The position numbers were made by a program, and so were the translations under genes. The notes below the pieces were generated by a model, which did not search any database, had not been told where the DNA came from, and worked only from the letters and a program-made list of their open reading frames with translations. From assembly GCF_000003815.2 (NCBI RefSeq), contig NC_049984.1:20153619-20179368 (forward strand): DNA of 25,750 bases, written 5' to 3'. Below, in pieces: positions 7,650 to 19,904 of the stretch (position 1 is its first letter; each line of letters starts with the position of its first letter). Source of the DNA: Branchiostoma floridae. Its lineage: Eukaryota; Chordata; Leptocardii; Amphioxiformes; Branchiostomatidae.

Positions 7650-8189
7650 TAGAAAGGTCCCTAGGTAGGGAAAAGTGATGCACAAACCGCATAATTCTAT
7701 TGTGCATAGTTGCCGAGATATTCTCGATCATAGGTTCACCTTAGCCTACCGCTTCGTAACACTTACGGGCGTATATACGCTTTCGGTTTCGAAGTCTTCA
7801 AAGTTATTCCGGCCGGTGAAACTTGGTATCGTTTGAAAGGTCCCTAGGTAGGGAATAGTAAACCACAAAACGCATAATTCTATTGTGCATAGTTGCCGAT
7901 ATATTCTGGATCATAGGTTCACCTTAGCCTACCGCTTCGTAACACTTACGGGCGTATATACGCTTTCGATTTCAAAGTCTTCAAAGTTATTCCGGCGGGT
8001 CAAACTTGATATCGTTAGAAAGGTCCCTAGGTAGGGAATAGTAAACCACAAACCGCATAATTCTATTGTGCATAGTTGCCGAGATATTCTCGATCATAGG
8101 TTCACCTTAGCCTACCGCTACGTAACACGTACGGGCGTATATACGCTTGAGATTCCAAAGTCTTCAAAGTTATTCCGGCGGGTCAAACT

Positions 8190-8582
8190 NNNNNNNNNNN
8201 NNNNNNNNNNNNNNNNNNNNNNNNNNNNNNNNNNNNNNNNNNNNNNNNNNNNNNNNNNNNNNNNNNNNNNNNNNNNNNNNNNNNNNNNNNNNNNNNNNNN
8301 NNNNNNNNNNNNNNNNNNNNNNNNNNNNNNNNNNNNNNNNNNNNNNNNNNNNNNNNNNNNNNNNNNNNNNNNNNNNNNNNNNNNNNNNNNNNNNNNNNNN
8401 NNNNNNNNNNNNNNNNNNNNNNNNNNNNNNNNNNNNNNNNNNNNNNNNNNNNNNNNNNNNNNNNNNNNNNNNNNNNNNNNNNNNNNNNNNNNNNNNNNNN
8501 NNNNNNNNNNNNNNNNNNNNNNNNNNNNNNNNNNNNNNNNNNNNNNNNNNNNNNNNNNNNNNNNNNNNNNNNNNNNNNNNNN
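8190..8582. other. Assembly gap (393 N) inside the satellite
   Basis: Satellite landmarks either side (8024 and the inferred 8569) are 545 apart, close to three 183-bp periods (549), so the size is an estimate consistent with the repeat. Confidence 0.95.
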
Positions 8583-10088
8583 AAAGTGATGCACAAACCG
8601 CATAATTCTATTGTGCATAGTTGCCGACATATTCTCGATCATAGGTTCACCTTAGCCTACCGCTACGTAACACTTACGGGCGTATATACGCTTTCGATTT
8701 CGAAGTCTTCAAAGTTATTCCGGCGGGTCAAACTTGGTATCGTTAGAAAGTTCCCTAGGTAGGGAATAGTAAACCACAAACCGCATAAGTCTATTGTGCA
8801 TAGTTGCCGAGATATTCTGGATCATAGGTTGACCTTAGCCTACCGCTTCGTAACACTTACGGGCGTATATACGCTTTCGATTTCAAAGTCTTCAAAGTTA
8901 TTCCGGCGGGTCAAACTTGGTATCGTTAGAAAGTTCCCTAGGTAGGGAATAGTAAACCACAAACCGCATAATTCTATTGTGCATAGTTGCCGAGATATTC
9001 TGGATCATAGGTTCACCTTAGCCTACCGCTTCGTAACACTTACGGGCGTATATACGCTTGAGATTCCGAAGTCTTCAAAGTTATTCCGGCGGGTCAAACT
9101 TGGTATCGATAGAAAGGTCCCTAGGTAGGGAATAGTAAACCACAAACCGCATAATTCGATTGTGCATAGTTGCCGATATATTCTCGATCATAGGTTCACC
9201 TTAGCCTACCGCTACGTAACACGTACGGGCGTATATACGCTTTCGGTTTCGAAGTCTTCAAAGTTATTCCGGCCGGTGAAAGTTGGTATCGTTTGAAAGG
9301 TCCCTAGGTAGGGAATAGTAAACCACAAAACGCATAATTCTATTGTGCATAGTTGCCGATATATTCTGGATCATAGGTTCACCTTAGCCTACCGCTTCGT
9401 AACACTTACGGGCGTATATACCCTTTCGATTTCAAAGTCTTCAAAGTTATTCCGGCTGGTCATACTTGGTATCGTTAGAAAGGTCCCTAGGTAGGGAATA
9501 GTAAACCACAAACCGCATAATTCTATTGTGCATAGTTGCCGAGATATTCTCGATCATAGGTTCACCTTAGCCTACCGCTTCGTAACACTTACGGGCGTAT
9601 ATACGCTTGAAATTCCGAAGTCTTCAAAGTTATTCCGGCGGGTCAAACTTGGTATCGTTAGAAAGGTCCCTAGGTAGGGAATAGTAAACCACAAACCGCA
9701 TAATTCAATTGTGCATAGTTGCCGAGATATTCTCGATCATAGGTTCACCTTAGCCTACCGCTACGTAACACGTACGGGCGTATATACGCTTTCGGTTTCG
9801 AAGTCTCCAAAGTTATTCCGGCCGGTCAAACTTGGTATCGTTTGAAAGGTCCCTAGGTAGGGAATAGTAAACCACAAAACGCATAATTCGATTGTGCATA
9901 GTTGCCGATATATTCTGGATCATAGGTTCACCTTAGCCTACCGCTTCGTAACACTTACGGGCGTATATACGCTTGAGATTTCAAAGTCTTCAAAGTTATT
10001 CCGGTGGGTCAAACTTGATATCGTTAGAAAGTTCCCTAGGTAGGGAATAGTAAACCACAAACCGCATAATTCTATTTTGCATAGTTGC

Positions 10089-10588
10089 NNNNNNNNNNNN
10101 NNNNNNNNNNNNNNNNNNNNNNNNNNNNNNNNNNNNNNNNNNNNNNNNNNNNNNNNNNNNNNNNNNNNNNNNNNNNNNNNNNNNNNNNNNNNNNNNNNNN
10201 NNNNNNNNNNNNNNNNNNNNNNNNNNNNNNNNNNNNNNNNNNNNNNNNNNNNNNNNNNNNNNNNNNNNNNNNNNNNNNNNNNNNNNNNNNNNNNNNNNNN
10301 NNNNNNNNNNNNNNNNNNNNNNNNNNNNNNNNNNNNNNNNNNNNNNNNNNNNNNNNNNNNNNNNNNNNNNNNNNNNNNNNNNNNNNNNNNNNNNNNNNNN
10401 NNNNNNNNNNNNNNNNNNNNNNNNNNNNNNNNNNNNNNNNNNNNNNNNNNNNNNNNNNNNNNNNNNNNNNNNNNNNNNNNNNNNNNNNNNNNNNNNNNNN
10501 NNNNNNNNNNNNNNNNNNNNNNNNNNNNNNNNNNNNNNNNNNNNNNNNNNNNNNNNNNNNNNNNNNNNNNNNNNNNNNNNNNNNNNNN
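10089..10588. other. Assembly gap (500 N) inside the satellite
   Basis: Landmarks at 10033 and the inferred 10582 are 549 apart, exactly three units, so repeat phase is kept across the gap. The left edge matches 25321, after which the right-hand array continues, so that sequence may show what the gap contains. Confidence 0.95.
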
Positions 10589-13500
10589 GTAGGGAATAGT
10601 AAACCACAAACCGCATAATTCTATTGTGCATAGTTGCCGAGATATTCTGGATCATAGTTTGACCTTAGCCTACCGCTTCGTAACACTTACGTGCGTATAT
10701 ACGCTTTCGATTTCAAAGTCTTCAAATTTATTCCGGCGGGTCAAACTTGATATCGTTAGAAAGTTCCCTAGGTAGGGAATAGTAAACCACAAACCGCATA
10801 ATTCTATTGTGCATAGTTGCCGAGATATTCTGGATCATAGGTTCACCTTAGCCTACCGCTTCGTAACACTTACGGGCGTATATACGCTTGAAATTCCGAA
10901 GTCTTCAAAGTTATTCCGGCGGGTCAAACTTGGTATCGATAGAAAGGTCCCTAGGTAGGGAATAGTAAACCACAAACCGCATAATTCGATTGTGCATAGT
11001 TGCCGAGATATTCTCGATCATAGGTTCACCTTAGCCTACCGCTACGTAACACGTACGGGCGTATATACGCTTTTGGTTTCGAAGTCTTCAAAGTTATTCC
11101 GGCCGGTGAAACTTGGTATCGTTTGAAAGGTCCCTAGGTAGGGAATAGTAAACCACAAAACGCATAATTCTATTGTGCATAGTTGCCGATATATTCTGGA
11201 TCATAGGTTCACCTTAGCCTACCGCTTCGTAACACTTACGGGCGTATATACGCTTGAGATTCCGAAGACTTCAAAGTTATTCCGGCGGGTCAAACTTGGT
11301 ATCGTTAGAAAGGTCCCTAGGTAGGGAAAAGTGATGCACAAACCGCATAATTCTATTGTGCTTAGTTGCCGAGATATTCTCGATCATAGGTTCACCTTAG
11401 CCTACCGCTACGTAACACGTACGGGCGTATATACGCTTGAGATTCCAAAGTCTTCAAAGTTATTCCGGCGGGTCAAACTTGGTATCGTTAGAAAGTTCCC
11501 TAGGTAGGGAATAGTAAACCACAAACCGCATAATTCTATTGTGCATAGTTGCCGAGATATTCTGGATCATAGTTTGACCTTAGCCTACCGCTTCGTAACA
11601 CTTACGGGCGTATATACGCTTTCGATTTCAAAGTCTTCAAATTTATTCCGGCGGGTCAAACTTGGTATCGTTAGAAAGTTCCCTAGGTAGGGAATAGTAA
11701 ACCACAAACCGCATAATTCTATTGTGCATAGTTGCCGAGATATTCTGGATCATAGGTTCACCTTAGCCTACCGCTTCGTAACACTTACGGGCGTATATAC
11801 GCTTGAAATTCCGAAGTCTTCAAAGTTATTCCGGCGGGTCAAACTTGGTATCGATAGAAAGGTCCCTAGGTAGGGAATAGTAAACCACAAACCGCATAAT
11901 TCGATTGTGCATAGTTGCCGATATATTCTCGATCATAGGTTCACCTTAGCCTACCGCTACGTAACACGTACGGGCGTATATACGCTTTCGGTTTCGAAGT
12001 CTTCAAAGTTATTCCGGCCGGTGAAAGTTGGTATCGTTTGAAAGGTCCCTAGGTAGGGAATAGTAAACCACAAAACGCATAATTCTATTGTGCATAGTTG
12101 CCGATATATTCTGGATCATAGGTTCACCTTAGCCTACCGCTTCGTAACACTTACGGGCGTATATACCCTTTCGATTTCAAAGTCTTCAAAGTTATTCCGG
12201 CTGGTCATACTTGGTATCGTTAGAAAGGTCCCTAGGTAGGGAATAGTAAACCACAAACCGCATAATTCTATTGTGCATTGTTGCCAAGATATTCTCGATC
12301 ATAGGTTCACCTTAGCCTACCGCTACGAAACACATACGGGCGTATATACGCTTTCGATTTCAAAGTCTTCAAAGTTATTCCAGCGAGTCAAACTTGGTAT
12401 CGTTAGAAAGGTCCCTAGGTAGGGAAAAGTGATGCACAAACCGCATAATTCTATTGTGCTTAGTTGCCGAGATATTCTCGATCATAGGTTCACCTTAGCC
12501 TACCGCTACGTAACACTTACGGGCGTATATACGCTTTCGATTTCCAAGTCTTCAAAGTTATTCCGGCGAGTTGAACTTGGTATCGTTAGAAAGGTCCCTA
12601 GGTAGGGAATAGTAAACCACAAACCGTCACCTTAGCCTACCGCTTCGTAACACTTACGGGCGTATATACGCTTTCGATTTCTAAGTCTTCAAAGTTATTC
12701 CGGCGGGTCAAACTTGATATCGTTAGAAAGTTCCCTAGGTAGGGAATAGTAAACCACAAACCGCATAATTCTATTGTGCATAGTTGCCGAGATATTCTCG
12801 ATCATAGGTTCACCTTAGCCTACCGCTACGAAACACATACGGGCGTATATACGCTTTCGATTTCAAAGTCTTCAAAGTTATTCCAGCGAGTCAAACTTGG
12901 TATCGTTAGAAAGGTCCCTAGGTAGGGAAAAGTGATGCACAAACCGCATAATTCTATTGTGCTTAGTTGCGGAGATATTCTCGATCATAGGTTCACCTTA
13001 GCCTACCGCTACGTAACACTTACGGGCGTATATACGCTTTCGATTTCAAAGTCTTCAAAGTTATTCCGGCGAGTTGAACTTGGTATCGTTAGAAAGTTCC
13101 CTAGGTAGGGAATAGTAAACCACAAACCGCATAATTCTATTGTGCATAGTTGCCGAGATATTCTCGATCATAGGTTCACCTTAGCCTACCGCTTCGTAAC
13201 ACTTACGGGCGTATATACGCTTTCGATTTCTAAGTCTTCAAAGTTATTCCGGCGGGTCAAACTTGATATCGTTAGAAAGTTCCCTAGGTAGGGAATAGTA
13301 AACCACAAACCGCATAATTCTATTGTGCATTGTTGCCAAGATATTCTCGATCATAGGTTCACCTTAGCCTACCGCTACGAAACACATACGGGCGTATATA
13401 CGCTTTCGATTTCAAAGTCTTCAAAGTTATTCCAGCGAGTCAAACTTGGTATCGTTAGAAAGGTCCCTAGGTAGGGAAAAGTGATGCACAAACCGCATAA

Positions 13501-14796
13501 TTCTATTGTGCATAGTTGCCGAGATATTCTCGATCATAGGTTCACCTTAGCCTACCGCTACGTAACACTTACGGGCGTATATACGCTTGAGATTCCGAAG
13601 TCTTCAAAGTTATTCCGGCGGGTCAAACTTGGTATCGTTAGAAAGGTCCCTAGGTAGGGAATAGTAAACCACAAAACGCATAATTCTATTGTGCATAGTT
13701 GCCGATATATTCTGGATCATAGGTTCACCTTAGCCTACCGCTTCGTAACACTTACGGGCGTATATACCCTTTCGATTTCAAAGTCTTCAAAGTTATTCCG
13801 GCGGGTCAAACTTGATATCGTTAGAAAGGTCCCTAGGTAGGGAATAGTAAACCACAAAACGCATAATTCTATTTTGCATAGTTGCCGAGATATTCTCGAT
13901 CATAGGTTCACCTTAGCCTACCGCTTCGTAACACTTACGGGCGTATATATATACGCTTGAGATTCCAAAGTCTTCAAACTTATTCCGGCGGGTCAAACTT
14001 GGTATCGTTAGAAAGGTCCCTAGGTAGGGAATAGTAAACCACAAACCGCATAATTCTATTGTGCATTGTTGCCGAGATATTCTCGATCATAGGTTCACCT
14101 TAGCCTACCGCTTCGTAACACTTACGGGCGTATATACGCTTTCGGTTTCGAAGTCTTCAAAGTTATTCCGGCCGGTGAAACTTGGTATCGTTTGAAAGGT
14201 CCCTAGGTAGGGAATAGTAAACCACAAAACGCATAATTCTATTGTGCATAGTTGCCGATATATTCTGGATCATAGGTTCACCTTAGCCTACCGCTTCGTA
14301 ACACTTACGGGCGTATATACGCTTTCAATTTCAAAGTCTTCAAAGTTATTCCGGCGGGTCAAACTTGATATCGTTAGAAAGGTCCCTAGGTAGGGAATAG
14401 TAAACCACAAACCGCATAATTCTATTGTGCATAGTTGCCGAGATATTCTCGATCATAGGTTCACCTTAGCCTACCGCTTCGTAACACTTACGGGCGTTTA
14501 TACGCTTTCGATTTCAAAGTCTTCAAAGTTATTCCGGCGGGTCAAACTTGGTATCGTTAGAAAGGTCCCTAGGTAGGGAATAGTAAACCACAAACCGCAT
14601 CATTCTATTGTGCATTGTTGCCGAGATATTCTCGATCATAGGTTCACCTTAGCCTACCGCTTCGTAACACTTACGGGCGTATATACGCTTGAAATTCCGA
14701 AGACTTCAAAGTTATTCCGGCGGGTCAAACTTGGTATCGTTAGAAAGGTCCCTAGGTAGGGAATAGTAAACCACAAACCGCATAATTCTATTCTGC

Positions 14797-14863
14797 ATAG
14801 TACTCAATCCCGCGTCCACTATAGATTTCTGTTCAGGTTAAGATGTGGCTTGTAATACGGGCC
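14797..14863 (+). repeat. Element left end, copy 1
   Basis: 67 bp matching 15537-15603 with one mismatch (A at 14825, C at 15565). The first four bases (ATAG) also belong to the satellite unit. The two sequences part company right after GGGCC. Confidence 0.92.
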
Positions 14864-15540
14864 CTAGGCCAAGGCCTGAACAGGAGCGAAGTGGTACGCG
14901 CGGATGCCATCTGCCGACTTAAGAATCCGCATACTGAGTTTTTTTGTTTTTTTTTGTTTTGTGTTTTCTTTTCACTTATGCTTAAATCGTGGCGAGCTAC
15001 CGTTTTCCAATTGCATCGTGCCCGCTCCACTTCAAACGCTAAGCGCTGTCAGCGAGTCACTCCTAGAGCGCAGCTGATCACCTCAATACCACATAACACA
15101 CATCTTGCTATTCAGGTTTCTACTCGGAGAGCTACATATCAAGTACTTGTGATGCGAAGGTCAGATGCAACATTGGCCTATAAACACAACGTACACCACG
15201 TCCAGTTGTATGCAATGGCTATAGCATGCTATTCACAGAGATGCTTTACCAGACACTGTACTGGAGCAATCTGCCGAAACTGTCTCCATACCCATCCGCA
15301 GTAAAACCCAATGCCTTAGTCATTGTTGGCTGTCCAGAAATTATCAGCCCTACTAAGTCTATTGTTGCTTCTATTTTTTTTTTTTTTTTTTTTTTTTTCA
15401 CAATTCCTCCAATTGTAGCCCTAACCCCTTGTATCGCACTATGGCTCACCTTTCCTATACCTGCCCCGTGACCCAGAATGGTACATGTGGTCGGTGTTAT
15501 GTCTTCCCCTTCCCACAATGCTATAGTTGACTCGGGATAG
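14801..15540 (+). mobile_element. Non-autonomous TIR element 1 (740 bp)
   Basis: This element lies between the broken satellite unit and a second element with the same ends. Its left end is near-identical to 15541-15603 and its last 74 bp (15467-15540) are identical to 21738-21811. Imperfect terminal inverted repeats are CCCGCGTCCACTATAG (14809-14824) and CTATAGTTGACTCGGG (15521-15536), 14 of 16 matching. The left repeat starts 8 bp inside the boundary, the right one abuts ATAGT, so the ends are asymmetric. The interior has T-rich runs, including 25 T at 15374-15398. A plus-strand frame with a true ATG runs 14843-15301 (153 codons, unrecognised, interrupted by a Phe-rich low-complexity stretch) and is probably not coding. 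No transposase is present. Confidence 0.72.
14864..15466. other. Interior of element 1, no supported gene
   Basis: Unrelated by eye to the interior of element 2, apart from a 17-bp stretch at 14895-14911 (TACGCGCGGATGCCATC). That stretch is the inverted counterpart, with one mismatch, of 21670-21686 near the right end of element 2. Confidence 0.5.
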
Positions 15541-15603
15541 TACTCAATCCCGCGTCCACTATAGCTTTCTGTTCAGGTTAAGATGTGGCTTGTAATACGG
15601 GCC
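15467..15603 (+). repeat. Element-element junction (right end + left end)
   Basis: The 74-bp right end (15467-15540, also at 21738-21811) is joined directly to the left end (15541-15603, also at 14801-14863) through a single ATAGT. This is the head-to-tail junction expected of a tandem insertion, or of a circular intermediate that had joined its ends. Confidence 0.88.
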
Positions 15604-18600
15604 TCCACCCTATAACCCTATCTATCGCTTCCAAACCTCATTATTTATTCCCCTTTCCTCCAATACTTACAATGATTACTCTTCTCCCTTCTATCTGTCT
15701 TCCTACCCCGTTCACTTTTACTCTCCCTCACCTCTCGCTGACCAAACCCAGGTACCCAACACGTCAGACGTGTACATGGACGTATACTTACACATTATCC
15801 CTTGGGTTGTTTCTTCTATCTTATTAATCTTATTATGTGCCGAGTGGCGTCCCGGACGGGTTCTAGAACTTCTACCGGACGGGTATTCTTACCTAACGTG
15901 TATTGTGTCGCGAATGGAATACCGGTTTTCCGGTTCTTGATGCCGTTCTGACGAGCATCTCCGGTGACCTGCATCGTTTCCTCAGCCTCTCCAGCCGTGA
16001 TGACGTCGGTCCGTCATGTGAGTCAAATTCTGCCCAGCCGAAGGCAGCATCAGAGGGCAGCATGAGACGTGGACTTGGTCGGGCTTGCTCCTCCCTAGCC
16101 TGTGTTTACACAACCTCTCTCTGGCTGGAGTTAATTACCCCCTCCCCGAGGGCCGCGATTTTAGTCAGGCTAGCTCCTCCCAGGTCCATGTTGATCAGAC
16201 TGGCCCCCTAGTGGCGGTTCACATTCCCTTCCCTGGTGGTATTTATATGACAAACCTGGCAACTCTGTTAGGCACGTGCCGTGCTGTAAGCTACTTCTAG
16301 TGCCAGTGATTTTATTTCCAGTACAGAAATGGTCATACTCTGATGGGAAAATGTAGGGGTCCCCATGTTACAGCTGCGGACTCAAAAAGGATGCAGTCAC
16401 TTGTGTGGCTGATGACTGCCGATAAATACTACCGGAAGTATACTCTCACAGTGGTGAACCCATACCTAAATGTACCATGTGTTCTGTCCGCTGACAAAAA
16501 CATGTAACAGATTGTTCAGAAAGATTGTTATGGACTGGCACGCCCATACTTCCTTCTCAATCTCTTTTAACATCTCTGAACTGTACGGTACCACATTGCC
16601 TCAATGTTAGCCTTTGGCTGCTTTTAATAGTAGTTAGCTTGCCGGGTTTCCGTAGGGCGTGTATCCATACCAATTTTGTCACTTAGTAATGACCATGTCA
16701 GCATTATAGGGCTTAATTTGGCCAGCTCAGCCACTATGTTACCCCCAAGTTCCCGGTCAAAATACCGCTACACCTGACCTGCTTAACTACCCCGGCAAAC
16801 TCATTACCCAGCGTCAGATGCCGTAAATTCACCCTACTTACAACTGTGTGTGTCTTGTCACGACAGCGGACAACACAGTAAGAGAGGGCTGTAGTGGCGA
16901 ATTTGGCTGTGGTCGAACGGTAATCACCGTCTTCGCGGCTTTCTTCCTTGCATGACGGCTCAGTGACAGCAGTTTTTGTTGTTGTTGTTTGTTTGTTTGT
17001 TTGTTTGTTTTTTTCTAAAGCTATTCCATACCCAAAGTAGATCAACACAATTTTGACCTTCATCACGGAGCCTTAGGCTACCCTCTATTCATTCGCAATC
17101 TCTGATCTTATCTCTTATGGAAAGTGTCCTGAGCACTGGATTTTCTATGTGTCTTGTGGCCATGCTGGGAACTCCGGATAGACATATCTTGATAGCTACT
17201 CATCTGCCGTTGGTTGCCGTCACCTGGGTCATTTGGGACCACTAATGATCCCCTTTTCTTAGATGACATAATACCATTTGTAAAGAGAAATTCTGCTTCT
17301 TTCCCGTCGCACCAGCGTATACCTTCGCTGAGGCTCAAATACCATGTGACCGTTTGTTCCATGTTTGTCTTGCTTGTTCCACCACACTCCACGTCGAATG
17401 GGTTTCATGAATAAGGAAAATTCAAGTGTAATCTACTACTTACCCCGGGGTTGGCAATTCCTGCATATCCGTTCTGACACACATCATGAAACTGTAAATT
17501 TCCATGAAACTGTCAGTTCCTTGCTCCTGTCGTTGTACCCCTGTCACATTGTCAACGGTCTTCGGGTGAACTTCGCGATCGCTGGAAGGGCGGTCGCATT
17601 TTAGATTGACAAAGGTTCGCGCGGATTTTTCGCCTGAAGACCGTCCTGTCACATTTGAGCGAGGCTCAGCCCACATACCACTAGGAGCTACAATGTCGGA
17701 AATTACACGCCAGGTCAAAATCAATCTACATTTGTAAACAAACGGGAGCCGGGCGAAACTCGTCCGCCCAAGGGGCGTACGTCACCTAATTCGTGACCGA
17801 TGGTCAATAAGTCGGTCACTACTCGCCTCAAAGCCCTGCGGTCTCAAAAAGATCATAAATACTTGCTGATGTTAATAACCAATTTCCGTGCACAGCAAGC
17901 ATCAGTCTACTCCTAAAAAATCGCCGATACTTTTGAAAATCCCGCACTGATCGAGAAACACCAGACGTGTTACTGCTGAAAATGTCATCTAGAGCTTGTA
18001 GACTCGTCATCCAATCGATTTTCGCACAATTTGACAGGGGTATCATGCAACTGGTTGCAGCTCCCATAGGTTGCTCCCCTCCTGTCATGTCAGTCGTGTG
18101 AATGGTATGGAGATGAAACCTCTTGCACATTGCTGTCACACATAACGCACATTTCGCACTTTTTTTTTTTTTTCAACACCAAAGGTACTAGTGTAAACCC
18201 AGTGGGTTGGTATAATATATGCTCACCATGTTCTCCCCCGTCGATTACTAGTAGTGTTCATGAAGTGTTCTACTGTATGTCTGTTCAAACGTTGTCATTG
18301 CAATCCAACTGCAGTCTGTTGCTGCAGGGAATTACGTAAAATAATCATCATTACCATCCCTGTGGGAGAACATACAAACAACGATGTCGATTCTAGTAAA
18401 GACCTTACATGGCATCGGATGTGTTCCCAGACTGTCATGTTGTGTCTGGAGTTTGTATTTAATATCTATCGGGTACAGCTACCCATCTCCGTAATGCACC
18501 AGGTTCATTGGCACGCAATGCATCGACAACAGCTGATTATAGATAGTGGACGACCTGTTACATAACCTCTGTCTCTGCATGTACGTTAAGAGGTTATCGC

Positions 18601-18890
18601 ATGTTTTAAAAAGGTATTACATGTCTGCGCTTAGCCGCAGGTACATCCAGCAGTATGCTTCACTTACTTTTATGTCATGCAAAGTGTGATGAGTACTTTT
18701 GCCTTGTTAACAAAACGGCATTTGCTCGCTGTAGATCAGCTTTTTTGATCACCATCTATTCAGCCTCACGTTCTCAGAAATAAGAAGCTACCCAAATGTG
18801 TTTCCGGTACATCACCTCTGCCCATCCAAAGCACTTGTCACGCGTTATTCATGGTACGCGTGCTGAAATCCCTGCCCGCCTATAGTATCA
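15604..18890. other. Interior of element 2, no supported gene
   Basis: C/T-rich to about 15770, then mixed sequence with only short frames. Simple-sequence tracts are (GTT)n/(GTTT)n at 16973-17014 and a T run at about 18160-18173. Possible frames at 15903-16211 and 17828-18139 have no start, splice or family support. Confidence 0.5.
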
Positions 18891-18894
18891 CTCC

Positions 18895-18952
18895 AAGTGC
18901 ATGGTAACACTTGCCCTGCCATGGTAACAAGTGCATGGTAACACTTACCCTG
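18895..18952. repeat. 24-bp direct repeat
   Basis: AAGTGCATGGTAACACTTGC at 18895 and its near copy at 18929 (23 of 24 matching), spaced 34 bp, with a further CATGGTAACA between them. Confidence 0.8.
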
Positions 18953-18985
18953 TACACAACCGTTGAGCTGTTCGTCATTGTTATT

Positions 18986-19275
18986 CACCTGCGGGAACTC
19001 TGCCCGGCTCTGATGCCACACGCATTGAAGTCATACATATCTCTCCACCTGCGGCAGCTCTGCCCGGCCAGGTGCCACATGCATTGAACTCGCATATCTC
19101 CCCACCTGCGGGGACTCTGCCCAGCCCAGGTACAACATGCATGGAACTCACATATCTCTCCACCTGCGGGGACTCTGCCCAGCCCAGGTACAACATGCAT
19201 GGAACTCACATATCTCTCCACCTGCGGGGACTCTGCCCGGCCTAGGTGTCACATTCATTAAAATAACACATATTT
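18986..19275. repeat. 58-bp tandem repeat, five copies
   Basis: CACCTGCGG recurs at 18986, 19046, 19103, 19161 and 19219 (spacings 60, 57, 58, 58). The third and fourth units are nearly identical and the first and last are diverged. Each unit starts with an E-box core (CACCTG) and includes ATATCTC. Minus-strand frames through it give a repeated peptide but no gene support. Confidence 0.88.
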
Positions 19276-19654
19276 CTTAGTCCTGGCCGTTCTGTTTCTC
19301 ATTATGTGTCCCTTTGTTCTGTCTTGGACCTCTTTACCAGATGTGTTTGACAGGCTAATCAATCATACTGCACAGTTCCCAGTTTGTTAGCGTTTCTTAG
19401 AATTCAGATGGTCTGTTTATTTGTCAACACATGGGATAAATATGCTCCACGTTCGCAAATCAAAACGTATATGTATGTTACATAGACATGCATTCATGGA
19501 AACCCACCTCACTCTGACCGAACTCAGAAGTCGGAACGGATCAGCGAGAGGGAGGGAGAGGTTAGGGGTAGGAAGACATGAACTGGCTTTTAAGTTACCA
19601 TGTTCACACAGTACGGGTATCATGATCAGAAGGACCTAGTCAACTTAAAAACTC

Positions 19655-19900
19655 ATACTTGTTCCGTTCATGTTGGCGGGGAAGCCACAACTGAGACCCG
19701 ATCAAGACTTAAATATTTTCCCCATTGGTGTCGGCAGGCAAGCCACTACTTCTGCCCGATACAGACTTGAAGATGGACTTTATGTGTCGGTGAGGATCAG
19801 GAAAACTACAACTTTCACCCTATAAACTTGGGAGACAAACTCTTCCAATCGTGTCGCTACAAACTTCCACCTGATAAAGTTGAGACACACTTTAATTTTC
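19655..19900. repeat. Degenerate repeat leading into the 156/162-bp array
   Basis: About three diverged units of 60-70 bp built around a GTTGGCGGGGAAGCCAC/GTCGGCAGGCAAGCCAC-like core, then CCCGAT..AGACTT. They end at TGACAGGTCACCAGCTTGCG, where the next array begins. Confidence 0.5.
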
Positions 19901-19904
19901 TATG

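Larger units (their letters stand above)
7650..14800. repeat. 183-bp satellite array, left part
   Basis: About 39 head-to-tail units of exactly 183 bp, judged from the spacing of TCCCTAGGTAGGGA (for example 8752, 8935, 9118, 9301, 9484, 9667). Each unit has two strong dyads: TCCCTA-GG-TAGGGA, and the perfect palindrome GCGTATATACGC. Many units also have CGAGA-TAT-TCTCG. Every unit has stops in the longest frame, so it is not coding. Unit types differ at fixed positions (for example CTTCGTAAC or CTACGTAAC; TTTCGGTTTC or TTGAGATTCC), and groups of types recur as higher-order blocks. One unit near 12595 lacks 46 bp. The array ends abruptly at 14800 where the insertion begins. Confidence 0.97.

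Noticed and set aside
8104-8146. Possible CENP-B box in the satellite (TTCG..A..CGGG).
   Set aside because: CTTCGTAACACTTACGGG has the right pieces but the spacing is two bases too long, and about half the units have CTACG, losing the TTCG.
7650-14800. CRISPR-like array from regular repeats.
   Set aside because: The whole 183-bp unit is repeated with no unique spacers, and the window is eukaryotic.
14817-14824. CACTATAG in the left inverted repeat, resembling a RAG-like/ProtoRAG heptamer with a 5-bp target duplication.
   Set aside because: The inverted repeat extends outward beyond CACTATAG to CCCG, the right end has AACTATAG, and no RAG-like coding sequence is present.
14843-15301. 153-codon frame with ATG in element 1.
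   Set aside because: It runs through a poly-T-derived Phe-rich stretch, is not preserved in element 2 (which stops after about ten codons from the same ATG) and matches no family known to me.
15374-15398. 25-T run as the poly(A) tail of a minus-strand retroposon.
   Set aside because: No flanking target duplication and no recognisable SINE or gene sequence next to it.
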